NCBI GenBank assembly: GCA_028826165.1
Contig: JAPDFW010000091.1
Location: 1-64,000 of the forward strand
Length of the DNA stretch: 64,000 bases
Direction: 5' to 3'
Origin: Anaeramoeba ignava
Taxonomy: Eukaryota; Metamonada; Anaeramoebidae
Under the pieces are notes generated by a model. The model was given only the letters and a program-made list of their open reading frames with translations, ran no database searches and was not told the origin of the DNA. Below are positions 9,336-20,278 of this stretch, piece after piece (position 1 is the stretch's first letter; every line of letters begins with the position of its first letter). The position numbers were made by a program, and so were the translations under genes.

Positions 9336-10592
9336 TCAAATATAATGAGAGGATTGCAAGTAAGTAACATCTGTGATTTGGAAGCCGTTGAAATTGGTAG
9401 CAGCAGCTGTTGTATAAGCACCCATATCATAGAAAATTATCCAATCACCAATATCAAGCTCTGGGAGAAGTAGACTTTTCTTGATGCAATCAATGGAATC
9501 ACAAGTGGGTCCAAACAAAGAAGATTCATATAACTCTTCATCCTCGTTCACTGAACGGAACACCGACACTGCTGGTTCTGCATGATCAAAAATAACACAA
9601 TTAAGAGTGCCGTAGAGTCCGTCGCTCAGGAAATACTGGAAAGTATCTGTTTCGCCGTGGTTCTTTTTGCGCTTTGCATATACATCTAAAACAATTGTTT
9701 GGCAACTGGTCGCAAAATATCTTCCTGGCTCAGCAACCACCTCGACATCCGAATCAAACAACTCGCTGATATCTTGATTTACTGTCTCGGCAATTTCCAT
9801 GAACGTGACACCATCTTGTTTGTGGAAAGTTCCTGTTCCAGGAAATCCGCCACCAATGTCGAGGAAATTCATATGAATGCCCATGTCCTTGGCAAGTCGA
9901 AATATATCGCTAACAGACGTAAGTGTTTCTGTGTATGTTGCAACGTCTTTGCATCCGCTTCCTACATGAAAGGATACTCCAATAATGTTAACCCCAATTT
10001 CTACTGCTCGTGTCAAAATACCGTGAATTTCTTTCAAATCAGCACCGAATTTAGATGACAATCTGCATACTGAGTTCTCATCGTTTGTTTTGATTCTAAG
10101 CACAAGTTCAGCTTCAGGATAATGTTTGGAAATCTTCACCATTTCTTCAACAGAATCAAATGTCATCTTGCTAACTTTGTGTGCTTTTGCGTATTTCAAG
10201 TGAGGAATCATTTTGCATGGATTAGCGAATATTATACGATCACTTGACACACCTAATCCAAGTACAACTGCGATTTCTTGTTTGCTTGCACAGTCAAAAT
10301 TCACATCGAGTTTTGCTAGAACTTTTAAAATTTCAATGTTAGGATTGCATTTTACTGCATAGAAGGGTTTAATTGTTGGCATCCATCTCATCCAGTCTTC
10401 GTATCTTCGTACAACTTCATCGAGATCAATGATAACAAATGGTTGATCTTGTTCTGCTTCAATTTTGGTTTTAATAGCATGATTAACTGCCGAGTGTGTA
10501 TCATAATTGTTGAATTGTTTGGTTCGAATGATTTTTTGCTCGTCAGGGGACATTTGGATAAATTCGGAAACTTCGAAATCTTGGTAGAGCAT
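9336..10592 (-). CDS. ODC: Ornithine decarboxylase
   Basis: A 418-residue single-exon enzyme of the eukaryotic ornithine decarboxylase family (PLP-dependent, alanine-racemase fold), making putrescine from ornithine in the cytosol. The PLP lysine is in PFYAVKCN (residue about 81). Other hallmarks are FHVGSGC, the glycine-rich DIGGGFPG, AEPGRYF, DGLYGTLNCVIFDHA, the catalytic cysteine in FGPTCDS (about residue 360, usually WGPTCD) and the C-terminal DMGAYT. Length is normal and there is no obvious C-terminal PEST extension. I chose the ATG at 10592 (MLYQDF); an in-frame ATG six codons earlier falls across TTTTCTCTTTAG, which looks like a splice acceptor, so a 5' UTR intron through the AAAT tract is likely. 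The middle of the gene is less AT-rich than its surroundings. Confidence 0.95.
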   Translation of the reverse strand: MLYQDFEVSEFIQMSPDEQKIIRTKQFNNYDTHSAVNHAIKTKIEAEQDQPFVIIDLDEVVRRYEDWMRWMPTIKPFYAVKCNPNIEILKVLAKLDVNFDCASKQEIAVVLGLGVSSDRIIFANPCKMIPHLKYAKAHKVSKMTFDSVEEMVKISKHYPEAELVLRIKTNDENSVCRLSSKFGADLKEIHGILTRAVEIGVNIIGVSFHVGSGCKDVATYTETLTSVSDIFRLAKDMGIHMNFLDIGGGFPGTGTFHKQDGVTFMEIAETVNQDISELFDSDVEVVAEPGRYFATSCQTIVLDVYAKRKKNHGETDTFQYFLSDGLYGTLNCVIFDHAEPAVSVFRSVNEDEELYESSLFGPTCDSIDCIKKSLLLPELDIGDWIIFYDMGAYTTAAATNFNGFQITDVTYLQSSHYI

Positions 10593-10611
10593 GGCTAAAG
10601 AGAAAATCAAT

Positions 10612-11104
<493 letters not shown>

Positions 11105-11985
11105 TAATATTTAATTAATATTTAAATAATATTTAATTAACTTTTTTGCCATTTGATTTCTTTTATAAAAAATGCCAAATTATTTTCCAATAAAATTAAT
11201 AAATTCGTTAAAAATTAACCCTTTTCAATAACAATCATTAATTAAATATTATTTTATCAATAAATATTCATAAAATTTGTTTTATTTTATCTTTTTATAT
11301 CTTTTTATAAGTTTATTTTTATTATTTTTTTATTATTTTATTATTTACTTGAGAGTGAAGAGAATAAAGAGTGTAATTTTTGAAACAAGGAAAAAAAAAG
11401 TGATTTTTAATTTTTTTAATTGATCATTTCTTTTAAACAAAAAATTCACAAACAACAAATTATTTTTTAATTTATTTTATTAATTTTAAAACAAAAAAAA
11501 AATTTTTTTTTTTTAATTGGATTTAATTTAATTTGTCGTAAGGTCTGGTTTTTTTTTTTATTTTTTTATTTTTATTTTCACTAATTAAATAAATCAAATA
11601 AATTATTAAAAGCCAAAATTTTTTCACTTATTCTAATCTTTTTCTCTTTCATTTAATGTCTAATGTTTTTATAAACTTGTCTTTTTTTTCTTTCTATTTT
11701 GATCTTAAAATTTTTCTTTTTTTTTTTTTTTTTTTTTTCCTTTTAATTTTTCTTAGATCGATCCATATTTGATTAAACAATTTTAATAATATAAAAATAT
11801 TTAAAAATACAAATTAAACTTTAAATTCAAATTTTCGTCATTTGATCTTTCTTTTTTTTTCATTTTATTTTCTTTTTTCCATTTTCTTTTATTTCTTAAC
11901 ACGTGTTTAACATTATTTTCAATCTCCCCTTTTAAAAACAAATTTAAAAAAAAATTTTTTTTTTCTTTTTCAAGATCTCTATTGA
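11105..11985. other. AT-rich intergenic DNA
   Basis: About 880 bases with A/T homopolymers (for example an 18-20 T run near 11710-11735) and no credible open frame, RNA gene or repeat family. It may contain the ornithine decarboxylase promoter. Confidence 0.5.
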
Positions 11986-14893
11986 AATTTTCTTTAATAA
12001 AATATTAATAATTAATATTAAATTAAATAATAATTTATTTATAATTATTTTTATTTATTAATTTTAAATCAAAATATTAATTAAATATTAATTAAATTTA
12101 TAATTAAAATTTAAATAAAAAATTAAATCAAATTTTCTTTAAATAAAATATTAATAATTTAATATTAAATTAAATAATAATTTATTTATAATTATTTTAT
12201 ATTTATTAATTTTAAATCAAAATATTAATTTAAATATTAATTTTTATAATTAAAATTTAAATTAAAAATTAAATCAAATTTTAAATCAATAAAATATTAA
12301 TAATTAATATTAAATTAAATAATAATTTATTTATAATTATTTATATTTATTAATTTTAAATCAAAATATTAATTTAAATATTAATTAATTATAATTAAAA
12401 TTTAAATTAAAAATTAAATCAAATTTTAAATCAAATAAAATATTAATAATTAATATTAAATTAAATAATAATTTATTTATAATTATTTATATTTATTAAT
12501 TTTAAATCAAAATATTAATTAAATCTAAATTAAATTATAATTAAAATTTAAATCAAAAATTAAATCAAATTTTAAATCAATAAAATATTAATAATTAATA
12601 TTAAATTAAATAATAATTTATTTATATTTATTTATATTTATTAATTTTAAATCAAAATATTAATTAAATATTAATTAAATATAATTAAATATAATTAAAT
12701 TTTAAATCAAAAATTAAATCAAATTTTTAAATAAATAAAATATTAATAATTAATATTAAATTAAATAATAATTTATTTATAATTATTTATATTTATTAAT
12801 TTTAAATCAAAATATTAATTAAATATTCAATTAAATATAATTAAAATTTAAATAAAAATTAAATCAAAATTTTAAATAAAAAAAAAATATTAATAATTAA
12901 TATTAAATTAAATAATAATTTATTTATAATTATTTATATTTATTAATTTTAAATCAAAAATATTAATTAAATATTAATTAATTATAATTAAAAATTTAAA
13001 TAAAAATTAAATCAAATTTTAAATCAATAAAATATTAATAATTAATATTAAATTAAATAATAATTTATTTATAATTATTTATATTTATTAATTTTAAATC
13101 AAAATATTAATTAAATATTAATTAAATATAATTAAAATTTAAATTAAAAATTAAATCAAATTTTAAATCAATAAAATATTAATAATTAATATTAAATTAA
13201 ATAATAATTTATTTATAATTATTTATAATTATTAATTTTAAATCAAAATATTAATTTAATATTAATTAAATATAATTAAAATTTAAATTAAAAATTAAAT
13301 CAAATTTTAAATCAATAAAATATTAATAATTAATATTAAATTAAATAATAATTTATTTATAATTATTTATATTTATTAATTTTAAATCAAAATATTAATT
13401 AAATCATAAATTAAATATAATTAAAATTTAAATCAAAAATTAAATCAAATTTTAAATCAATAAAATATTAATAATTAATATTAAATTAAATAATAATTTA
13501 TTTATAATTATTTATAATTTTTAATTTTAAATCAAAATTTTAAATCAAAATATTAATTAAATATTAAAATTAAATAAAATTAAAAAATTTAAATCAAAAA
13601 TTAAATCAAATTTTAAATCAATAAAATATTAATATTTAATATTAAATTAAATAATAATTTATTTATAATTATTTATATTTATTAATTTTAAATCAAAATA
13701 TTAATAATTAAATCTAAATTAAATTATAATTAAAAATTTAAATCAAAAAATTAAATCAAATTTTAAATAAATAAAATATTAATATTTAATATTAAATTAA
13801 ATAATAATTTATTTATAATTATTTTTAATTATTAATTTTAAATCAAAATATTAATTAAATATTAAATTAAATATAATTAAAATTTAAATCAAAAATTAAA
13901 TCAAATTTTTAAATAAATAAAATATTAATATTTAATATTAAAATTAAATAATAATTTATTTATAATTATTTTTATTTATTAATTTTAAATCAAAAAATAT
14001 TAATTAAATCTAAATTATAATTAAAATTTAAATAAAAAATTAAATCAAATTTTAAATCAATAAAATATTAATATTTAATATTAAAATTAAATAATAATTT
14101 ATTTATATTTATTTTTATTTATTAATTTTAAATCAAAATATTAATTAAATCTAAATTAAATATAATTAAAATTTAAATCAAAAATTAAATCAAATTTTAA
14201 ATAAATAAAATATTAATATTTAATATTAAATTAAATAATAATTTATTTATAATTATTTTTATTTATTAATTTTAAATCAAAATATTAATTAAATCTTAAT
14301 TAAATATAATTAAAATTTAAATCAAAAAATTAAATCAAATTTTTAAATCAATAAAAATATTAATAATTAATATTAAATTAAATAATAATTTATTTATAAT
14401 TATTTATATTTATTAATTTTAAATCAAAATATTAATTAAATCTAAATTAATTATAATTAAAATTTAAATCAAAAAATTAAATCAAATTTTAAATCAATAA
14501 AATATTAATATTTAATATTAAATTAAATAATAATTTATTTATAATTATTTATAATTTATTAATTTTAAATCAAAATATTAATTAAATATTAATTAAATAT
14601 AATTAAAATTTAAATTAAAAATTTAAATCAAATTTTAAATCAATAAAATATTAATAATTTAATATTAAATTAAAAATAATAATTTATTAATATTTATTTA
14701 TATTTATTAATTTTAAATCAAAATATTAATTAAATATTAATTAATTATAATTAAAATTTAAATAAAAAATTAAATCAAATTTTAAATAAATAAAATATTA
14801 ATAATTAATATTAAATTAAATAATAATTTATTTATAATTATTTATATTTATTAATTTTAAATCAAAATATTAATTAAATATTAATTTTTCTTG
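11986..14893. repeat. Satellite of about 145-bp units, about 20 copies
   Basis: Some 2.9 kb of head-to-tail units of about 140-157 bp. Each contains the landmarks attaatattaaattaaataa, ttattaattttaaatcaaaa and a run of aaattaaatcaaatttt. Copies differ by small indels and substitutions. The + strand appears to contain no guanine throughout; cytosine occurs mostly in the aaatcaaa words. No coding potential. Confidence 0.95.
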
Positions 14894-15206
14894 TACTCAT
14901 TTCGATTTTTTTAAGATCAATGAAAAATTTTTAAATAAACAAAAAATAATAATAATAAAAACTTATTAAGTTAAAAAATAATTAAACAAATAAAATAAAA
15001 ACTAAATTAAAAATAAAATTGAAAAATTTTATAATTGAATAAGCCAAAAAATCCAATCAATTTTTTAATTGATCTCTTTTAGCAAAATCAATTAAATTTT
15101 TTTTTTCATTTTTTTCTTTTTTCATTTTTTTTTCATTTATTTTTATTATTTTTATTATTTTTATTATTATATTTTTTTTTTAATTTATTTTCTAAAACAA
15201 AATAAA
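14894..15206. other. Upstream region of the kelch-BTB gene
   Basis: A/T-rich leader with CATTTTTTTTC-type words near 15100-15140 that resemble the upstream motif of other genes. No gene seen. Confidence 0.4.
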
Positions 15207-18200
15207 ATGGATTTTCTTTTACCATTTCAATTTGAAAATTTTACAATACAAACAAAAACAGTGATAAAAAGGAAACTAAATGAAAAACAAGAAAACATGA
15301 GTATAAACTATAAAGAGATAAAAACAAAAGGGTTACCATATGGAAGAGAAGGAGAAACAATAGTAGTTTATAAGAATAATTGCTATTGTTTTGGAGGTTT
15401 TGTAGGAAAACCAATATTTGGATGTACAAATGAACTTTTTGAGTTTAATTTCAAAAGAAAACAATGGAAACCAGTTAAAATTAAAGGATTTATGCCTCCT
15501 CCAATTACTGGTCATTCTGCTGTTGTTTATTCTCATCATATGTGGATTTTTGGTGGAAATGTTTATAATATTCATCAGGATTTTCAACTTTCTAATGAAA
15601 TTTATCGTTTTGATTTTCACAAGAAAATTTGGGAACATATTGTTCCTTCTTCTGAAAAACCTCCACCTGTTACTGGTCATACTGCTAATGTTTTTCAAGA
15701 TAAAATGATTATTTGTGGTGGTTTTGTATGTTTCAAATCAAATTCAATATTTAATTAAAATTCATTTTAAAATCAAAATTAAAATTAAAATTCAATATTT
15801 AATTTAAAATTCAAATTCAAATCAAAATTCAATATTTAATTCAATTTAAAATTAAAAATCAAATTTAAATCAATATTAAAATTTAAATCCAAATTAAAAT
15901 CAAAATTCAATATTTAATTAAAATTCATTTTAAAATCCAAATTAAAATTAAAATTCAAATTAAAATTCATTTTAAAATTAAAATTCAATATTTAATTCAT
16001 TTTAAAATTAAAATCCAAATTAAATCAAATTAAATTAAATTCATTTGAAAAAAATTAAGAACCCAAATTGTATCAGAAATCCAAAACAACCAATCTCCAT
16101 CTTTAACTTCAAAACCCAAACTTGGAATGAAATTAAATTCTCTTCTCCAAGTACAAAAAACAAACAACAAAGAAAATCTCTCCAAAAAAATCTTAACAGA
16201 ATAGGACACAGCACAGTTATATTTGGAAAATACCTTATAGTCTATGGAGGAAGAACATCAAGCAGATTTTTCAATGATTTATTCGCATTTGATTTATTCA
16301 CAGAAGAATGGGAAGCCTTTGAAATGACATTGGGGGAAATTCCTCCACCTTTTTTATATCAACAATCGGTTCTTATTAACAACCATCTTTTCATCATCGG
16401 CTTTGCTTCAAATTCAGCAACCTTTTTCTTCACTTTTGATTTTATCACTCGCACTTGGACAAAAATTGGAAACGATTCTTCTCTCAATTCAGATGGAATC
16501 AATCTTTTCATTTTCAACAACAAAATATATTCTTTTGGAGGAAATTTATCAAATTTACTTTTTAAATACAATCTTAACTTATTTTATCATAATTCTTCTA
16601 ATCAACATCTCAAATTACCGTTTAAAGGAAATTTTTATTCTTCGGAATTTTCTCAGATCCAAAAGGATTTGATAAATCTTCTTAAACGCCAATATAAAGT
16701 CGATATATTTTTCGATACAAAAGATGGAAAATTTGGAGCTCATCAATCAATCCTCAATTTAAGATGGACTTTCTTTAAATTTCATAAAAAGAAGTGCTTC
16801 AAACTTGTTAAAAAACAAACTACTCTTGTTTTTCAAAATTTTTTAGAATATATTTATTCAGGAAAATTGCATCTTTCAAAACTTGAGCCGCAAATCATCA
16901 TTCAAATCATCTTATTCTCTCAAAAGGCTCAAATTATGAGACTTAGTCTTTTGTGTGAAAAATATATCAGATCAAATCTTACTTTAAAAAATATCTCTCA
17001 GTTTCTTAATTTATCTTATCAATTTTCAATTGGAAATTTAAAAGCTTATTGTTTTGAGTTTATTTTTTGGTTCAAACAATTACTTTTTGAAATTTTGAAT
17101 CCTGAAAAATTTTCTAATCACCAAACAAAACAAGATTTGAAAGATTTTTTCTCTCAAAATCATACAATTACAAATCTCTTTAACTCACCTGTTGTCGAGA
17201 TATCAGAATGTACTTTGATTCAAGATCTTTTTTCACTTTTTAAAAGTGGGAATGATTCAGGTTAATAATTTAATTTCAATTTTTGATTTTTGATTTTTAA
17301 TTTTTAATTTTTAATTTAAATTTTTTTTTTTAGATTTAATTCTATCTTTTAGTCAAGATCAACCAACTTTTCATTTACATTCTTTTATTCTTTCATCTCG
17401 TTCAAGTTATTTTGAAAGATTATTAAAAGAAGAAAAATCAAAAGTAATTCAACTTTTAGATAATATCAAAATTAGAATAGATCCTATATCTCAAAATGAA
17501 AATGAAAATGAAAATCAAAATCAAAATGAAAATGAAAATCAAAATCTAAATGAAATTGAATCTGAAAATGAAAATGAAATTGAATCTGAAATTGAATCTG
17601 AAAATGAAAATCAAAATCAAAATGAAAATCAAAATCAAAATCAAAATCAAAATCAAAATCAAAATCAAAATCAAAATCAAAATCAAAATCAAAATGAAAT
17701 TGAATCTGAAAATCAAAATCTAAATGAAATTGAATCTGAAAATGAAAATGAATCTGAAAATGAAAATCAAAATGAAAATCAAAATGAAAATGAAAATCAA
17801 AATGAAATCGAATCTGAAAATCAAAATGAAATTGAATCTGAAAATCAAAATGAAAATCAAAATGAAATTGAATCTGAAATTGAATCTGAAAATGAAAATC
17901 AAAATCAAAATGAAAATCAAAATCAAAATCAAAATGAAATTGAATCTGAAAATCAAAATCAAAATCAAAATGAAAATAAAGAAAATCAAAATGAAAATCA
18001 AAATCAAAATAAAGAAAATGGATCAAAATATTTAATCAAATTATTACAATTTATTTATACAGGATTAATATCTTTCAATTTTCAAGAAGCTATTGATTTA
18101 CTTATTATAAATAATATTCTTGAATTTCATTCTAAAACACTTAAAAATGAATGTGAAAAAGTTATTTTATCAAATATTTCACCAGATAATGCACTTCAAA

Positions 18201-18562
18201 TTCTTGAAAAAGTTCATAGTCTTGGATTTTCTGATCTTAAAGAAAAAATTTTATGTGTTATTGTTGAAGAATTTCTTTTTGATATTCTTAAAAATCCTTT
18301 TTTGGAAAAAAATTTATCAAGTGATCTTTGTAAAGATATTTTAATTGCTCAAGGAAAATATTTAAATGAAATTATTTTTTTAAAAGAAAAGGAAATTTTG
18401 AATCAACATGAAAATTTGAATGAACAACAAAATTCAAAATCAAATTCAAAATCAAATTTAAAATCAAATTTAAAAGAAAATTCAAAAGAAAATTTAAAAG
18501 AAAATTTAAAATCAAATTTAAAAGAAAAGAAAAAGAAAAAGAAAAAGAAAAAGAAAAATTGA
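15207..18562 (+). CDS. Kelch-BTB-BTB protein, LZTR1-like
   Basis: Exons 15207-15725, 16060-17260 and 17334-18562 give 2949 nt, 982 residues. The N-terminal half is a kelch propeller (NCYCFGGFVG, MPPPITGHSAVVYSHHMWIF, PPPVTGHTANVFQDKMIICG, LIVYGGRTSSRFFNDLFAFD). A first BTB-BACK follows (VDIFFDTKDGKFGAHQSIL, FLEYIYSGKL), then a second BTB (PTFHLHSFILSSRSSYF, LLQFIYTGLI) with a BACK-like tail and a Lys-rich end. Kelch plus two BTB-BACK units is the architecture of LZTR1, a Cullin-3 adaptor. The second BTB is interrupted by a run of about 175 residues that is almost only E, N, Q and S (17490-18020). The first intron carries AAATTC/AAAATT repeats. Orthology to LZTR1 is inferred from architecture, not sequence. 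Confidence 0.85.
17490..18022 (+). repeat. Coding hexanucleotide tract, Glu/Gln-Asn run in BTB2
   Basis: About 530 bases built from the hexamers GAAAAT and CAAAAT with occasional GAAATTGAATCT blocks. In the gene's frame it encodes ENENQNQN-type sequence; the opposite strand is also open, encoding F-D-F-H, which I regard as a shadow. Confidence 0.9.
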
Positions 18563-18599
18563 ATTAAAATTAAATTTAAATTTAAAATCAAACAAATCC

Positions 18600-18779
18600 A
18601 AATTTATTTGATTTATTAATTAACAAATTCAAAATCAAATTTAAAATCAAATTTAAAAGAAAATTCAAAATCAAAATTCAAATTAAAATTAAAATTAAAA
18701 TTAAAATTAAAATCAAAATTAAAATTAATATTAAAATTAAAATTAAAATTAAATTTAAAATTAAAATTAAAATTAAATT
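18600..18779. repeat. AAATTA/AAATCA hexamer-rich intergenic DNA
   Basis: About 170 bases of degenerate AAAATT and AAAATC words between the kelch-BTB stop and the Gemin7-like gene. No gene seen. Confidence 0.7.
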
Positions 18780-18824
18780 TTGGAAAAATTACTTTTTCAT
18801 TTTTTTCTTCATTTTGATTTAAAA

Positions 18825-19079
18825 ATGGAAAAAGAAAAAGAAAAAGAAAAAGAAATGAATTATTTATTAAGAAAAAAATCTTTACAATTTTGGAAGTTTG
18901 TTGAGAATTCAAAAGTTGAAATTGAAATGATTGAAGGAACAAAAACAAATGGAATGTTTCGATTAAGTAATGGAAATCAAACAGAATTTCAAATTTCTGA
19001 ATTAGAAACACCAATAGGAATATATCCAGAAGCAATTGTTAGATCTGAAGATATTTGTTTAATGCATTTTCAAAAATGA
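18825..19079 (+). CDS. GEMIN7: Gemin7-like SMN-complex protein
   Basis: A small intronless gene of 84 residues if started at the second in-frame ATG (18825); a start at 18780 would give 99 residues but adds a hydrophobic leader not expected in this family. The core reads SLQFWKFVENSKVEIEMIEG, then ISELETPIGIYPEAIVRSED and ends ICLMHF. The motif S-x-L-x-TPIG-x-x-x-EA-x-x-R-x-x-D-I matches what I remember of Gemin7, an Sm-fold protein that pairs with Gemin6 in the SMN complex and helps load Sm proteins onto snRNAs. The N-terminal stretch is a Lys-Glu run. It lies between the kelch gene and the convergent RWDD1 gene. Confidence 0.78.
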   Translation: MEKEKEKEKEMNYLLRKKSLQFWKFVENSKVEIEMIEGTKTNGMFRLSNGNQTEFQISELETPIGIYPEAIVRSEDICLMHFQK

Positions 19080-19168
19080 ATTTAATTTAAAAATCAATTT
19101 AAAAAAATCAATTTGAAAATGAAATTTTATTTTAGTTTTTTAAAAGAAAAATAAAAAGAAAAAATTGT

Positions 19169-19972
19169 TCATTTCTTTGTATTTTGATTTGTATTTTGAT
19201 TTGTATTTTGATTTGTATTTTGATTTGTGTTTTGATTTGTGTTTTCATTTGAATTCTCATTCAAATTTAAATCAATAATATTAATAGTATCATTATCATT
19301 ATCATCATTATCATTATCATCATCAAAATTCTCTTCAATTTTTTGCAATTGCGAATGTGACAGTTTTTTGAAAATTTGGAAACCAGATTCTGAAGATCTA
19401 TGAGATTGATTAACCATTAATTTGAAATTATCTTCTTCTATTTTTTTTTCTTTTTCAAAAACTTGTCTCCATTCCAAAAATTTATCAACAGAAAAGGGGG
19501 TTCCATGACTAAGTCTTTGTTGAACTTCTTTCTTTTTTTGTTCTATTTCTTTTTTAAGAACAAGATCATCATCCAAATCATCGTTTGAATCAACATCAGA
19601 ATTTTGATTAAAATCAGCAACTTTATTCATGATCCAATCTTGCAAGTGATTAACAATTTGGAATATAAAAGGTTCTCCAATATAATCCGTTGCTTGTTGC
19701 TTTATTGTTTTCTGTAGTTTTTCGAGATCTGTGATTGAAATGTATTGAATTGATTCAAGTTCAAGTAAAGGTGGTTCATTTGGATAATTTTCTGTGTATT
19801 GAACTGTCAACTCAAGTATTGGTGGATTTGCTATTGAATGTGTTGATAGTTCATCTGGTGATATTCTTATCCGAAATTTTTCAGGATATTTTGTCTCAAG
19901 TTTAGTTAGACTATTGCTGAAAATTGATTCTAATACTAATATTTCATTTGTTTGTTCTTCTTGTGGGTTCAT
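19169..19972 (-). CDS. RWDD1: RWD-domain protein, RWDD1/Gir2-like
   Basis: An intronless 267-residue protein. Residues about 5-120 form an RWD domain (NEILVLESIFSNSL at the start, LELTVQYTENYPNEPPLLEL with the YPxxPP motif, then IFQIVNHLQDWI). The C-terminal half contains HGTPFSVDKFLEWRQVFEKE, the conserved GTP-x-x-x-x-x-F-x-x-W block typical of RWDD1/DFRP2. RWDD1 and yeast Gir2 bind DRG2/Rbg2 GTPases and Gcn1 and act in translation and stalled-ribosome responses. The tail is low complexity, first D/N-rich and then a short NTNQ run. It converges on the Gemin7-like gene. Confidence 0.82.
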   Translation of the reverse strand: MNPQEEQTNEILVLESIFSNSLTKLETKYPEKFRIRISPDELSTHSIANPPILELTVQYTENYPNEPPLLELESIQYISITDLEKLQKTIKQQATDYIGEPFIFQIVNHLQDWIMNKVADFNQNSDVDSNDDLDDDLVLKKEIEQKKKEVQQRLSHGTPFSVDKFLEWRQVFEKEKKIEEDNFKLMVNQSHRSSESGFQIFKKLSHSQLQKIEENFDDDNDNDDNDNDTINIIDLNLNENSNENTNQNTNQNTNQNTNQNTNQNTKK

Positions 19973-20094
19973 TTATTTTGTTTTTATTTTCTTGAAGAAG
20001 AACTGAAAAAAATGAAAAAAATGAAAAAATTTTTTTTTAATTTTTAATTTTTAATTTTTAATTTCTTTTAAAAGATTAAACAATTTTCTTTCTT

Positions 20095-20278
20095 TTTTTG
20101 ATTTTAATTTTAATTTTAATTTTGATTTTGATTTTGATTTTGATTTTGAATTTGATTTTGATTTTGAATTTGATTTTGATTTTGAATTTGATTTTGATTT
20201 TGAATTTGATTTTTGATTTTGATTTTGAATTTGATTTTGATTTTGAATTTGATTTTAATTTTGATTTTGATTTTGATT
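20095..20278. repeat. TTTTGA/TTTTAA hexamer tract downstream of RCC1-BTB copy 1
   Basis: A degenerate hexamer run that continues up to the stop codon of RCC1-BTB copy 1 on the other strand. It occupies most of the space between RWDD1 and that gene. Confidence 0.85.

Noticed and set aside
9059-9430. Minus-strand open frames over the 3' flank of ornithine decarboxylase
   Set aside because: They overlap the hairpin cluster and A/T runs, have no recognisable motif, and overlap the ODC end in another frame.
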